Of a DNA stretch of 64,000 nt, positions 48,543-57,699 are shown one piece after another (positions within the stretch are counted from its first letter, which is position 1; every line of letters begins with the position of its first letter). Under the pieces are notes generated by a model. That model saw nothing but the letters and a program-made list of their open reading frames with translations, was not told the DNA's origin and searched no databases. The DNA comes from Azospirillum lipoferum. Its GTDB lineage: Bacteria; Pseudomonadota; Alphaproteobacteria; Azospirillales; Azospirillaceae. Location of the stretch: contig NZ_JALJXJ010000022.1 of the NCBI RefSeq assembly GCF_024170005.1, positions 39,282 through 103,281 of the forward strand, written 5' to 3'. The position numbers were made by a program, and so were the translations under genes.

Positions 48543-49687
48543 GCGATCTGGTGACGAACCCCTACCGCACCAGTCTGCGCTCGGCCGCCGATTGGGGGCT
48601 GGTTGCCATCGCCCTGCCGGCGCTGGCGGCATTGGCCCTGCCACTGGGCGTGCAGAATGGCGCCGTCCTTGGCTGGTTCGGCGGAAGCATGGCGCCGCTG
48701 TTCCTGATCGGGGTGGTGCTGGCGGTCGTTGCCGGCGCGTCGGCGCCGAAGCGGGTCTGGGGCGCCTGGGCGGAGTTGGCCGGCGTGGCGCTGGCTTGGC
48801 TCTTGCCGCTGCATCTGCTGAACGAAGGGCTGGACCTGTCTGCCGGCTGGGGCCTGTGGCTGTTCCTGGTGGCGGCGACGCTGCTGCTGTGGCGGGTGAT
48901 GGGGGTACTGGCCGGGATGCCGGGCTGGACCCGTTCCGTCGTCGTGCCCGGCCTGTTCGGGCTTGGCTTGCTGGTGGGGTGGGAGGTGCTGGTCCGCGGT
49001 TTCCAGGTGCCGGCGATCCTGCTGCCGCCGCCCAGCCGCATCGCCGCCGCGCTCGCCGCCAACGCGCCGGTGCTATGGGACGATTTCCGCCAGACCGTGC
49101 TGACGTCTGTTCTGCGCGGCTACGTCATGGGCTGCGGTGCCGGCTTCATGGTGGCAATCCTTGCCGACCGGGTGCCCTTTCTTGCCCGCGGATTGCTGCC
49201 GCTCGGCAATCTCGCCAGCGCTATTCCGGTGGTCGGCATCGCGCCGATCATGGTGATGTGGTTCGGCTTCGACTGGCAGTCGAAGGCCGCTGTTATCGTC
49301 GTCATGACCTTCTTCCCGATGCTGATCAATACGCTGGCAGGGCTCGGCAATTCGGAGCGCATCCAGCTCGACCTGATGCGCAGCTATGCCGCCGGCTATG
49401 GCCGCACGCTGGTCAAGCTGCGGCTGCCCAACGCGTTGCCCTTCCTGTTCAACGGGTTGAAGATCAACTCTACCCTGGCGCTGATCGGCGCCATCGTGGC
49501 GGAGTTCTTCGGTACGCCGGTGGTCGGCATGGGCTTCCGAATCTCCACCGAGGTGGCGCGGATGAATCTGGACATCGTCTGGGCCACCATCGCGGTGGCG
49601 GCGCTGACCGGATCGGGCTTCTACGGTGCGCTGGCGGTGCTGGAGCGGGTGACGACGGCCTGGCATCCGTCGATGCGGCAACGCTGA
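48539..49687 (+). CDS. ABC transporter permease with N-terminal membrane extension
   Basis: A 382-residue permease. The C-terminal 230 residues are a BPD_transp_1 domain with the EAA loop LDLMRSYAAGYGRTLVKLRLPNALPFLFNGLKI. The first 150 residues add about four or five extra hydrophobic helices (GLVAIALPALAALALPLG, FLIGVVLAVVAGAS, GVALAWLLPLHLL, LWLFLVAATLLLW) that ordinary NrtB/SsuC permeases lack. The ATG overlaps the stop of the previous gene. No substrate-binding protein gene is found in this operon. Confidence 0.88.
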   Translation: MSDLVTNPYRTSLRSAADWGLVAIALPALAALALPLGVQNGAVLGWFGGSMAPLFLIGVVLAVVAGASAPKRVWGAWAELAGVALAWLLPLHLLNEGLDLSAGWGLWLFLVAATLLLWRVMGVLAGMPGWTRSVVVPGLFGLGLLVGWEVLVRGFQVPAILLPPPSRIAAALAANAPVLWDDFRQTVLTSVLRGYVMGCGAGFMVAILADRVPFLARGLLPLGNLASAIPVVGIAPIMVMWFGFDWQSKAAVIVVMTFFPMLINTLAGLGNSERIQLDLMRSYAAGYGRTLVKLRLPNALPFLFNGLKINSTLALIGAIVAEFFGTPVVGMGFRISTEVARMNLDIVWATIAVAALTGSGFYGALAVLERVTTAWHPSMRQR

Positions 49688-49758
49688 GGAGTTGCCGGAT
49701 CCACGCTGGCACGGTCATTGCTTTCATTTCGCCGTTCCAGCCGGCAGGGGAGGTGGGC

Positions 49759-50091
49759 ATGGCCGACATCGTCGTTCTGAAGCATGTCCGCCTGTCGCGG
49801 GCCCTGCAAGCCATTGAGATGGCCGCGGCCTCGCTCGACGGTGAGCTTGTCGCGCTGCGCACTGCCGGACGAGCCGGTCTGCTGGGGGATTATGCCGAGG
49901 AAGCCACGCTCCTGCGCACCTATGTCCGGACCCTGCGCGTCCTGTTGCAGGCGATGACCCCAGACGAGGTGGACGAGGCGGGTTTGAGCGAGCGCCATGC
50001 CCTGGCTGAGGCGGCGGTGGGCCGCTGTGCCGCCGCATTGCAGGTGCTCGACCTGCCGGCGGGCAGCGGGCCGGTCAGCGGAACGGCCTGA
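49759..50091 (+). CDS. small helical hypothetical protein
   Basis: A 110-residue helical protein (LKHVRLSRALQAIEMAAASLDGEL, EEATLLRTYVRTLRVLLQAM, ERHALAEAAVGRCAAAL). An AGGGGAGG ribosome binding site (about 49746-49753) precedes the ATG. No family was recognised. It lies between two ABC operons, 71 bp behind the first, and could be co-transcribed with it. Confidence 0.65.
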   Translation: MADIVVLKHVRLSRALQAIEMAAASLDGELVALRTAGRAGLLGDYAEEATLLRTYVRTLRVLLQAMTPDEVDEAGLSERHALAEAAVGRCAAALQVLDLPAGSGPVSGTA

Positions 50092-50283
50092 CGACACCCG
50101 CCATCCGAATGGGCCTGTCGCGAAGCCGACAGTGCCTTGACGCCTTCCGGCCACTGCCATACTGCCGTATGGCTGGGATGCGGGACGCCTTTCCCCTCTC
50201 CGCCGCCGGGACGCCGCGCTATAGTGGCAGGCCCAACGAACAGTCGGACCCCACCGACCAAGGTGCAGGCACAAAAGGGCGCG

Positions 50284-51057
50284 ATGAGGCTTCTCGTTTC
50301 CGATCTGACCCACCGCTATGACGATCTGACCGTGCTGGACGGTATCGACCTGACCCTGGCGGAGGGCGAAATCCTGGCGGTGATCGGTCCCAGCGGCTGC
50401 GGCAAGTCGACCCTGCTCGGCATCGCCGGTGGCATCGTCGCCCCGACCGCCGGCAGCATCCGGGTGGAAGGGGAGGTGCCCGACGGCTGCCTGAACCCGA
50501 TCACCTTCATCTTCCAGGACTTCGCCCTGCTGCCCTGGCGAACCGTGGAGGACAATGTCGCCCTGGTGCTGGAGCATCACCCGCTCTCATCCGCCGAACG
50601 ACGCGAGCGCATCGACAGCGGCCTGCGTCGCATGGGGCTGTGGGAATTCCGCAAGGCCCTGCCCAAGCAGCTGTCCGGCGGTATGCGCCAGCGGGTTGGC
50701 ATCGCCCGCGCGCTGGCGGTGCGTCCTGCCATGCTTCTGCTCGACGAGCCGCTGTCGGCGCTCGATGCCCAGACGCGCGAGCTGCTGATGGACGATTTCC
50801 TGGAGCTTTGGCGGCGGGAGAAAACCACTGCCCTCTACGTCACCCACAATCTGGACGAGGCGCTGCGGCTGGCGGACCGCGTTTGCGTGCTGAGCCGGCG
50901 TCCCGGCCGCATCCGCGAACTGGTCATCATCGAGGAACCGCGGGAGCGCCGGCAGGAGCCGTCGGCCCAGGCCCATCTGGCCGAAGTGCGCGACCGCCTG
51001 TGGCACCTGATGAAGGCCGAAGCCCAGATGGCCGACCGGGAGATCGCCCGTGCCTGA
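50284..51057 (+). CDS. ABC transporter ATP-binding protein (NitT/TauT type)
   Basis: ATPase of a second importer, 257 residues, with IGPSGCGKSTLLGIAGG, LSGGMRQRVGIARALAVRPAMLLLDEPLSALD and VTHNLDEAL. Typical of the nitrate/taurine/sulfonate family. The ATG at 50284 begins MRLLVSDLTHRYDDLTV; the frame is open upstream but carries no similarity. It overlaps the permease gene by 8 bp. Confidence 0.9.
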   Translation: MRLLVSDLTHRYDDLTVLDGIDLTLAEGEILAVIGPSGCGKSTLLGIAGGIVAPTAGSIRVEGEVPDGCLNPITFIFQDFALLPWRTVEDNVALVLEHHPLSSAERRERIDSGLRRMGLWEFRKALPKQLSGGMRQRVGIARALAVRPAMLLLDEPLSALDAQTRELLMDDFLELWRREKTTALYVTHNLDEALRLADRVCVLSRRPGRIRELVIIEEPRERRQEPSAQAHLAEVRDRLWHLMKAEAQMADREIARA

Positions 51058-51877
51058 CAGCCTCAACCCGACCACCATTCCGACCGCGTCTGCCAGGGGC
51101 CAGCCCGTCCGCTTCCGTGGCGGCGGCTTTACCGTGAAACGCCACCCCTGGGCGGCGCTGGCCGCCTTCGCCCTGCTGATCGCGGTTTGGGAGGGGGCAA
51201 GCCGTCTCGGCCTCGCCAGTCCGCTGTTCCTGCCGCCACCGAGTGCGGTCGTCCGCGCGCTGGCCGGGATGGTGACGGACGGTTCCCTGTGGCTGAACCT
51301 GAAGGCATCGCTGGGACGCATCGCCGTCGGCTGGGTGCTGGGCACGGCGGGCGGCATGCTGGTCGGCTTCGCCATGGGCATCTTCTCCACCGCCCGCGCG
51401 ATCGGCGTGCCGCTGGTGTCGGCCTTCTTCCCGATCCCAAAGATCGCGCTTCTGCCGCTGTTCATCCTGTGGTTCGGCATCGGCGAGCCGTCGAAATTCG
51501 CCACCATAGGCTTCGGCGTCTTCTTCCCCACCGTCATCGCCACCTACAGCGCCATCGACCAGGTACCGCGCAACCTGATCCGCATGGCGCAGAGCTTCGG
51601 CTTGCCCTGGCGGTCGATCCTGCGTTCCATCGTTCTGCCGGGCGCCCTGCCGGGCATCCTGGCCGGCTTCCGCATCACCGCATCCATCGCGCTGATCCTG
51701 GTGGTGGCGGCGGAGATGATCGGCGCGGAATACGGCATCGGCGCCTTCGTACTGATGGCCGGCAACCTGATGCAGACCGACACGCTGCTGGCCGGCGTGC
51801 TGGTGCTGTCGCTGCTGGGGCTCGCCATCGGCACTGTGCTGTCTCAGCTTGAACGGCGTCTGCTGAACTGGCGCTGA
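51050..51877 (+). CDS. ABC transporter permease (NitT/TauT type)
   Basis: A 275-residue permease of the BPD_transp_1 class with six predicted helices; FFPIPKIALLPLFILWFGIGEPSKF and the EAA loop region (NLIRMAQSFGLPWRSILRSIVLPGALPGILAGFRI) are characteristic of SsuC/TauC. The GTG start lies inside the end of the ATPase gene, indicating coupled translation. Works with 50284-51057 and the binding protein at 51928-52965. Confidence 0.9.
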   Translation: MPDSLNPTTIPTASARGQPVRFRGGGFTVKRHPWAALAAFALLIAVWEGASRLGLASPLFLPPPSAVVRALAGMVTDGSLWLNLKASLGRIAVGWVLGTAGGMLVGFAMGIFSTARAIGVPLVSAFFPIPKIALLPLFILWFGIGEPSKFATIGFGVFFPTVIATYSAIDQVPRNLIRMAQSFGLPWRSILRSIVLPGALPGILAGFRITASIALILVVAAEMIGAEYGIGAFVLMAGNLMQTDTLLAGVLVLSLLGLAIGTVLSQLERRLLNWR

Positions 51878-51927
51878 CCGGCATCAACCCAAGAAACCTG
51901 AACCATCCATCGGGAGGATTTCCGTCC

Positions 51928-52965
51928 ATGACCGCCGCCATGACCTTGGCCCGCCTCACCCGGCGCGCCGTGATCGCCACCACCGGTGCTGTCTTCGCCG
52001 CCGGCACCCTGATGTCCGCGGTGCTGGCTCAGCCGCTGGAGAAGGCGACGGTCGGCGTGCTGGCGCTGTCCTCCTCCGGGCCGATCTTCATCGCCAAGGC
52101 CAAGGGCTATTTCGCGAAGGAAGGGCTGGACGTCGAGCTGAAAATGTTCACCTCGGCCCAGCAGGTGCCGGTCGCGGTGACCTCGGGCGATGCCGATTTC
52201 GGCGTCACCGGCCTGACCGCCGGCTTCTACAATCTCGCCTCCAAGGGGGCGGTCACCATCATCGCCGCGCAGAGCCGCGACGAGCCGGGCTTCCCCTTGA
52301 GCGCCTATGTCGCGACGAATGCCGCCTATGATGCCGGGCTGAAGGCGCCGGCCGACCTGAAGGGTAAGCGGGTCGCCATCACCACGGTCGGTTCGACCTT
52401 CCACTACATGATCGGGCTGCTGGCGCAGAAGCACGGCTTCACGGTCAAGGACGTGACGATGGTGCCCTTGCAGGACGTGCCGAAGATGGTCGCCGCCTTC
52501 AAGGGCGGGCAGGTCGATGCGGTCATCGCCCCCTCCACCGTGTCGCGGCAGCTGGTGGCCGACGGCGCCGGCAAGATCCTGGGCTGGGTCGGCGACGAGA
52601 CGCCCTGGCAGCTCGGCGCCCTGTTCACCGCGCCGAAGACGATGAAGGACCGCCGCCTGCTGGTGGAGAAGTTCGTCCGCGCCTACAAGACGGCGCTGGC
52701 CGAATACCACGCCGCCTTCAACGGCAAGGATGCGGCGGGCAATCTGGTGAAGGGCCCCGGCTATGACGAGCTGCTGGGCATCATCGCCGATGCCACCAAG
52801 CAGAAGCCCGATATCGTTGCCGCCGGCCTGCCCTATGTCGATCCGCAGGCCCGCCTGCTGGTGGACGACGTGATCAATCAGGTGAAGTTCTGGCAGTCCG
52901 AGGGTCAGGTCGACAAGGCGCTGGATCCGAAATCGGTGATGGACCTCAGCATCGCGGGTCAGTGA
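51928..52965 (+). CDS. ABC transporter substrate-binding protein (NMT1/ThiY-like)
   Basis: A 345-residue periplasmic binding protein. The N-terminus has a twin-arginine-like RLTRRAVIATTG followed by a hydrophobic stretch and an AQP processing site near residue 35; Sec export is also possible. The mature part matches the NitT/TauT and ThiY group (KATVGVLALSSSGPIFIAKAKGYFAKEGLDVEL, SGDADFGVTGLTAG, LKGKRVAITTVGS). Ligand unknown: an alkanesulfonate, nitrate-like anion or pyrimidine. A GGGAGG site precedes the ATG. Closes its operon. Confidence 0.9.
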   Translation: MTAAMTLARLTRRAVIATTGAVFAAGTLMSAVLAQPLEKATVGVLALSSSGPIFIAKAKGYFAKEGLDVELKMFTSAQQVPVAVTSGDADFGVTGLTAGFYNLASKGAVTIIAAQSRDEPGFPLSAYVATNAAYDAGLKAPADLKGKRVAITTVGSTFHYMIGLLAQKHGFTVKDVTMVPLQDVPKMVAAFKGGQVDAVIAPSTVSRQLVADGAGKILGWVGDETPWQLGALFTAPKTMKDRRLLVEKFVRAYKTALAEYHAAFNGKDAAGNLVKGPGYDELLGIIADATKQKPDIVAAGLPYVDPQARLLVDDVINQVKFWQSEGQVDKALDPKSVMDLSIAGQ

Positions 52966-52977
52966 GGAGAGGGGCGG

Positions 52978-53691
52978 TCACACCGCCAGATAGGCCGCCC
53001 TCACCCCGTTATCCGTCATCAGCTCCGTCATCGTGCCGGTCCAGCGCAGGCGGCCGGTTTCGATGACGCAGGCGCGGTCGGCGACCGCCGAGGCGAAGGA
53101 CAGGCTCTGTTCGGACAGCAGCACCGACAGCCCCTCCGCCTTCAGTCGCCGCACCGCGTCGGCCATCTGCCTCACGATCAGCGGCGCCAGCCCCTCCGAC
53201 GGTTCGTCCAGCAGCAGCAGAGACGGGTTGCCCATCAGCGTGCGGGCCAGCGTCAGCATCTGCTGCTCGCCGCCACTCATCCGCGTGCCGCGGCGGCCCC
53301 GCATCTCCGCAAGGTTCGGGAACAGCGCGAACAGCTTCTCCGGCGTCCAGGACGGCGCGCCGGGGCGGGGCGGCTGGCGGCCGACCTCCAGGTTTTCCTC
53401 CACCGTCAGGTCGGCGAAGATGCGGCGGTCCTCCGGCACATAGCCGACGCCGAGCCGGGCGATGCGGTGGGCGGGCAGGGCGGACAGCTCACGCCGGTCG
53501 AAGCGCAGGGTCGTGGCGCGCCGCTCCACCAGCCCCATGATCGCCTTCAGCGTCGTGGTCTTGCCCGCACCATTGCGGCCCATCAGCGCCACCACCTCGC
53601 CGTGGCCCACCGTCAGGGCGATGCCGTCGAGGATATGGGCGCGACCATACCAGGCCTGGAGGCCGTCGACCGTCAACAGAGCTTCGCTCAC
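52978..53691 (-). CDS. livF: branched-chain amino acid-type ABC transporter ATPase LivF
   Basis: Second ATPase of a LivFGHM-type importer, 237 residues, with MGRNGAGKTTTLKAIMGL, the LivF-specific MSGGEQQMLTLARTLMGNPSLLLLDEPSEGLAP and YVPEDRRIF. The GTG start overlaps the livG stop by four bases (GTGA). It is the last gene of the operon. Confidence 0.92.
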   Translation of the reverse strand: MSEALLTVDGLQAWYGRAHILDGIALTVGHGEVVALMGRNGAGKTTTLKAIMGLVERRATTLRFDRRELSALPAHRIARLGVGYVPEDRRIFADLTVEENLEVGRQPPRPGAPSWTPEKLFALFPNLAEMRGRRGTRMSGGEQQMLTLARTLMGNPSLLLLDEPSEGLAPLIVRQMADAVRRLKAEGLSVLLSEQSLSFASAVADRACVIETGRLRWTGTMTELMTDNGVRAAYLAV

Positions 53692-54431
53692 GCCTCGCCT
53701 CCCAGATAGACGGATTGCACGCGAGGATCGGCACGCACCTGATCCGGCGAGCCCTCCGCGATCAGCCGGCCGCGGTCGAGCACCAGCACGCGGGTGGCGT
53801 GGCCGAAGACGGCATCCATGTCGTGTTCGGTGAACAGGACGGCGAGGCCGCGCTCGCGCACCAGCTCCGCCGTCAGCACCATCAGGGCGAGGCGTTCCGC
53901 CGGGGCCATGCCGGCGGTCGGCTCGTCCATCAGCAGCACCGTCGGCTCGCTCGCCAGCGCCATTGCCAATTCGACCCGCTTGACGTCGCCATAGGCCAGC
54001 ACGCCGCAGGGACGGTCGGCCTGTGCCGCCATGCCGACACGGTCCAGCAGCGCCAGCGCCGGCTCGCGGAACTGGGCAGCGGCCGGGCGCCACAGGCCGA
54101 ACAGCCGGCGGGCGCGCGACAGCAGGACCATCTGCACATTCTCCGCCACCGTCATCGAGGCGAAGGTCGCGGTGATCTGGAAGGTGCGCCCGACGCCCAG
54201 CGCCCAAATGTGCCGCGGCGGCAGTCCGACCAGCTCGGTGCCGTCCAGCCTGACCGATCCCGAATCGGGACGCAGCTGCCCGTTCAGCAGGTTGAAGCAG
54301 GTGCTCTTGCCGGCGCCGTTCGGGCCGATCAGCGCCAGCAGGTCGCCGGAACACAGGGTGAAGGATACGCCGCCGACCGCCTGCACCCCGCCGAAGGAGC
54401 GTTGCAGGTCGCGCACCACCAGTTCGCTCAT
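53688..54431 (-). CDS. livG: branched-chain amino acid-type ABC transporter ATPase LivG
   Basis: First ATPase of the importer, 247 residues, with IGPNGAGKSTCFNLLNGQLRPDSG, the LivG-type VGRTFQITATFASMTVAENV and LLMDEPTAGMAPAE. The signature region reads LAYGDVKRVELAMAL, slightly degenerate against LSGGQ but usual for LivG. ATG overlaps the stop of the permease gene. Confidence 0.92.
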   Translation of the reverse strand: MSELVVRDLQRSFGGVQAVGGVSFTLCSGDLLALIGPNGAGKSTCFNLLNGQLRPDSGSVRLDGTELVGLPPRHIWALGVGRTFQITATFASMTVAENVQMVLLSRARRLFGLWRPAAAQFREPALALLDRVGMAAQADRPCGVLAYGDVKRVELAMALASEPTVLLMDEPTAGMAPAERLALMVLTAELVRERGLAVLFTEHDMDAVFGHATRVLVLDRGRLIAEGSPDQVRADPRVQSVYLGGEA

Positions 54432-56260
54432 GTCCGGCTCCTTATGCCGGACAGGAAGCCGACAATCCCCTTGGGGAAGACCAGCACCAGCGCGACGATG
54501 ATCAGGCCCAGCACCAGCCGCCACCAGTCGGTCAGGCTCATCACCTCGGACTCCAGCAGGTGGAATACGACCGCACCGGCAAGCGGCCCGGTGATGGTCT
54601 GGATGCCGCCCATCAGCACCATCACCAGCGCGTCGACCGATTGCGGCACCGCCAGCAGGGTGGGGAAGACGCTGCCCTTGGCGAAGGCGTAGAGCCCGCC
54701 GGCCAGCCCCGCCGCGGCGCCGGCCAGGACGAAGGCCATCCATTGGAAGCGGCGCACGTCGATGCCCACCGATTCGGCCCGTAATCCCGAGTCGCGTCCG
54801 GCCCGCAACGCATAGCCGAAGGGGGCGAAGGCCGCCCGGTACAGCAGCCACAGCGCGCCGCCGCACAGCGCCAGCGTCAGCCAGTAATAGGTCGCCTTGC
54901 CCGCCGCCCAGCCCGGCGGCCAGACGCCGAGGATGCCGTTGTCGCCGCCGGTGACCGCATACCATTGGAAGACGATCGACCAGACGATCTGGGCGAAGGC
55001 CAGCGTCAGCATGGCGAAATAGAGGCCCGAGCGCCGCACGCAGAACCAGCCCGCCACCAGTGCCCCCAGCCCGGCCAGGACCGGCGCGCCGGCCAGCGCC
55101 AGCGGCATCGGCGCATCCAGATGCCTGACCAGCAGGGCCGAGCCGTAGGCGCCCAGCCCGAACCACGCGGCATGGCCGAAGGACACCAGCCCGCCCAGCC
55201 CGATCAGCAGATGCAGGCTGGCGGCGAACAAAGCGAGGATCACCACCTCGGTCAGCAGGATCAGCGCGTAATCGCCGGCGACCAGCGGTGCGGCAGCCAG
55301 CACGGGCAGCAGGGCGAGCGCCCAAGTGCCGGCATGGCGTCCGGCCAACAGCGGCACGGTCACCGTGGCCGGTGCGGTCGGCGGGGCCTCGTCGGGTCGG
55401 CCGAGCAGGCCGTGCGGGCGCAGCACCAGCACCACCGCCATGAACAGGAAGACCAACACCAGGGTGATCTGCGGGAAGACCAGGATGCCGAAGGCTTGCA
55501 ACTGCCCGATTAGCAGCGAGGCGAGGAAGGCGCCGGTCAGGCTGCCCATGCCGCCGACCACGACGACGACGAAGGCCTCCACCACGATCGCCATGTCCAT
55601 TTGCAAGGTCACCGATTCACGCGGGACCTGCAAGGCGCCGCCCAGCCCGGCCAGCGCGCAGCCGAGGAACAGCACGCCGGTGAACAGACGCGCCGGATCG
55701 ACGCCGAGCGCGCTGGTCATCTCGCGGTCCTGCGTCGCCGCCCGCACCAGCGTGCCCCAGCGGGTGCGGTTGAACAGCAGCCACAGCAGTCCGAGCACCA
55801 GCGGCCCGAGCCCGATCAGAACGAGGTCATAGAGCGGGAAGGGCTGGTCGAGGATGTCGATGGAGCCCTTCAGTCCCGGCGCCCGGCGGCCCAGCAGATC
55901 CTCCGGCCCCCAGGCCCAGGCGGTCAGGTCCTGCACCACCAGAACGACGCCGAAGGTGCCGAGCAGCTGGAACAGCTCCGGCGAACGGTAGAGCCGGCGC
56001 AGCAGCCCGATCTCCATCGCGGCGCCGAGGACGCCCATCGCCAGCGCGGCGGCGGCGACCGATCCCCAGAAGCCGGCCGGCGTGCCGCCGAACCGCTCGA
56101 TCAGCGACCAGCCGGCATAGGCGCCGACCATGTAGAAGGAGCCGTGCGCGAAATTCACGATCCGCGTCACACCGAAGACGATGGTCAGCCCCGACGACAC
56201 CAGGAACAGTGTCGCCGCGGTCGCGAGGCCGCTGAGGGCCTGGACGAGGAGGAAGGACAT
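54428..56260 (-). CDS. livHM: fused LivH-LivM permease
   Basis: A 610-residue protein combining both permeases of a Liv importer. The first 290 residues are LivH-like (FLVSSGLTIVFGVTRIVNFAHGSFYMVGAYAGW, VVVVGGMGSLTGAFLASLLIG), the next 20 a short acidic/Pro linker (GRPDEAPPTAPATV) and the rest LivM-like (LHLLIGLGGLVSFGHAAWFGLGAYG, SIVFQWYAVTGGDNGI). Separate livH and livM genes are normal, so this is a gene fusion. Overlaps livG by four bases. Confidence 0.9.
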   Translation of the reverse strand: MSFLLVQALSGLATAATLFLVSSGLTIVFGVTRIVNFAHGSFYMVGAYAGWSLIERFGGTPAGFWGSVAAAALAMGVLGAAMEIGLLRRLYRSPELFQLLGTFGVVLVVQDLTAWAWGPEDLLGRRAPGLKGSIDILDQPFPLYDLVLIGLGPLVLGLLWLLFNRTRWGTLVRAATQDREMTSALGVDPARLFTGVLFLGCALAGLGGALQVPRESVTLQMDMAIVVEAFVVVVVGGMGSLTGAFLASLLIGQLQAFGILVFPQITLVLVFLFMAVVLVLRPHGLLGRPDEAPPTAPATVTVPLLAGRHAGTWALALLPVLAAAPLVAGDYALILLTEVVILALFAASLHLLIGLGGLVSFGHAAWFGLGAYGSALLVRHLDAPMPLALAGAPVLAGLGALVAGWFCVRRSGLYFAMLTLAFAQIVWSIVFQWYAVTGGDNGILGVWPPGWAAGKATYYWLTLALCGGALWLLYRAAFAPFGYALRAGRDSGLRAESVGIDVRRFQWMAFVLAGAAAGLAGGLYAFAKGSVFPTLLAVPQSVDALVMVLMGGIQTITGPLAGAVVFHLLESEVMSLTDWWRLVLGLIIVALVLVFPKGIVGFLSGIRSRT

Positions 56261-56287
56261 GAGGCGGGGCGCCGGAAACCGGGCGCC

Positions 56288-57571
56288 TTACTCAGCCGGC
56301 CGCATCTTGCGCGCCGCGTCGTCGGGCGGCAGGTAGTTGGCGCCGTCGGCGTAGCGCCAGTCCTTCATAGTGCCGCGCCCGTCCTTCACCGTCGTGATGC
56401 CGACGTAAGCGCCCATGGTCGCCTGATGGTCGGACGCGCGGAAGGTCACCGGGCCGACCGGACTGTCGATGGTCAGGCCGGCCAGCGCGTCGACGATCGG
56501 CTCCGCATTGGCCGACTTGGCCTTGGTGATCGCGGCGGCGACCGCCTTCATGGTGATGTAGCCGACGATGGAACCCGCCTTGGGCGTTTCCTTGAAGCGC
56601 GCGCTGTAGGCGGCGACGAAGGCCTTGTGGGCGGGCGTGTCGATCTGCTCCCAGGGATAGCCGGTGACGATCCAGCCTTCCGGCGCCTCGTCCTTCATCG
56701 GCTCAAGGTATTCCGGTTCGCCGGTCAGCAGGCTGACAACCTTGCGGTTGCGGAACAGGCCGCGGCCTTCGCCCTCGCGCACGAACTTGGCGAGGTCGGC
56801 GCCGAAGGTGACGTTGAAGATGGCGTCGGGCTTGGCGGCGGCCAGGGCCTGCACCGTCGGACCGGCCTCCAGCTTGCCTTGCACCGGCCACTGCTCGGCG
56901 ACGAACTCGACGTCCGGGCGTTTTTCCTTCAACAGCTGCTTGAACCACGACACCGCTGACTGGCCGTATTCGTAGTTGGGGGCGACGGTGGCCCAGCGTT
57001 TGGCCGGCAGCTTCGCCGCCTCCTCGACCAGCATGGCCGCCTGCATGTAGGTGCTGGGGCGCAGGCGGAAGGTGTAGCGGTTGCCCTTCGACCAGGTGAT
57101 GGCGTCGGTCAGCGGCTCGGCCGCGACGAAGGGCACCTTGTTGCGCGCGGCGAAATCGGCGACGGCCAGTCCGATGTGGGAGAAATAGGTGCCGGCGAGC
57201 ACGTCCACCGCCTCGTTCGTCACCAGTTCCTGCGCGACGCGCACCGCGTCGTCGGGCTTGCCGGCATCGTCGCGCGAGACGACCTGAAGCTCGCAGCAGC
57301 CGATCACGCCGCCCGCGGCGTTGATCTCCTCCAGCGCCAGTTGCCAGCCCTGGCGGTAGGGGATGGTGAAGGCGGGAAGGCCGGTATAGCTGTTGATCTC
57401 ACCCACCCGCACCGGCGCGCCGGAGAATTTCCCCGGCTCCTTTGCGGATTGTGCTGCGGCCGGGCCGGCCGTAAGTGCGGCGGCGGATACGGCAACGGAC
57501 ATGGCGGCGAACAGAGCGGCCGGGCGGAGAACCTTCGCCAGCGGCGAGGCGGTCGGGTGACGGTGCTTCAT
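56288..57571 (-). CDS. branched-chain amino acid/amide-type ABC substrate-binding protein
   Basis: A 427-residue periplasmic binding protein of the LivJ/peripla_BP_6 type. A signal peptide (core LRPAALFAAMSVAVSAAALTAG, cleavage near AAAQ, about residue 41) precedes the two-lobed domain (VRVGEINSYTGLPAFTIPYRQGWQLALEEINAAGG, DDAGKPDDAVRVAQELV, LRPSTYMQAAMLVEEAA). It heads the liv-type operon on the minus strand. Ligand unknown. ATG is used; the frame is open 30 codons upstream without a signal sequence. Confidence 0.92.
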   Translation of the reverse strand: MKHRHPTASPLAKVLRPAALFAAMSVAVSAAALTAGPAAAQSAKEPGKFSGAPVRVGEINSYTGLPAFTIPYRQGWQLALEEINAAGGVIGCCELQVVSRDDAGKPDDAVRVAQELVTNEAVDVLAGTYFSHIGLAVADFAARNKVPFVAAEPLTDAITWSKGNRYTFRLRPSTYMQAAMLVEEAAKLPAKRWATVAPNYEYGQSAVSWFKQLLKEKRPDVEFVAEQWPVQGKLEAGPTVQALAAAKPDAIFNVTFGADLAKFVREGEGRGLFRNRKVVSLLTGEPEYLEPMKDEAPEGWIVTGYPWEQIDTPAHKAFVAAYSARFKETPKAGSIVGYITMKAVAAAITKAKSANAEPIVDALAGLTIDSPVGPVTFRASDHQATMGAYVGITTVKDGRGTMKDWRYADGANYLPPDDAARKMRPAE

Positions 57572-57640
57572 CCTGCGGGGACCCCGGTTCGTAAGAGACC
57601 AGCGGCGTGTCCGGGTCGCGGTGCGACGCAACACACCGCG

Positions 57641-57668
57641 TTCATAGCAAACCCGGCGCAAAAGTCAC
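57641..57668 (-). promoter_or_regulatory. possible promoter of the liv-type operon
   Basis: Minus strand GTGACT (57663-57668) and TATGAA (57641-57646) with a 16-nt spacer, about 70 bp before the binding-protein start codon. Confidence 0.35.
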
Positions 57669-57699
57669 CGCCTGATCGGGGTTTTCCCAAGCGTGCGAC

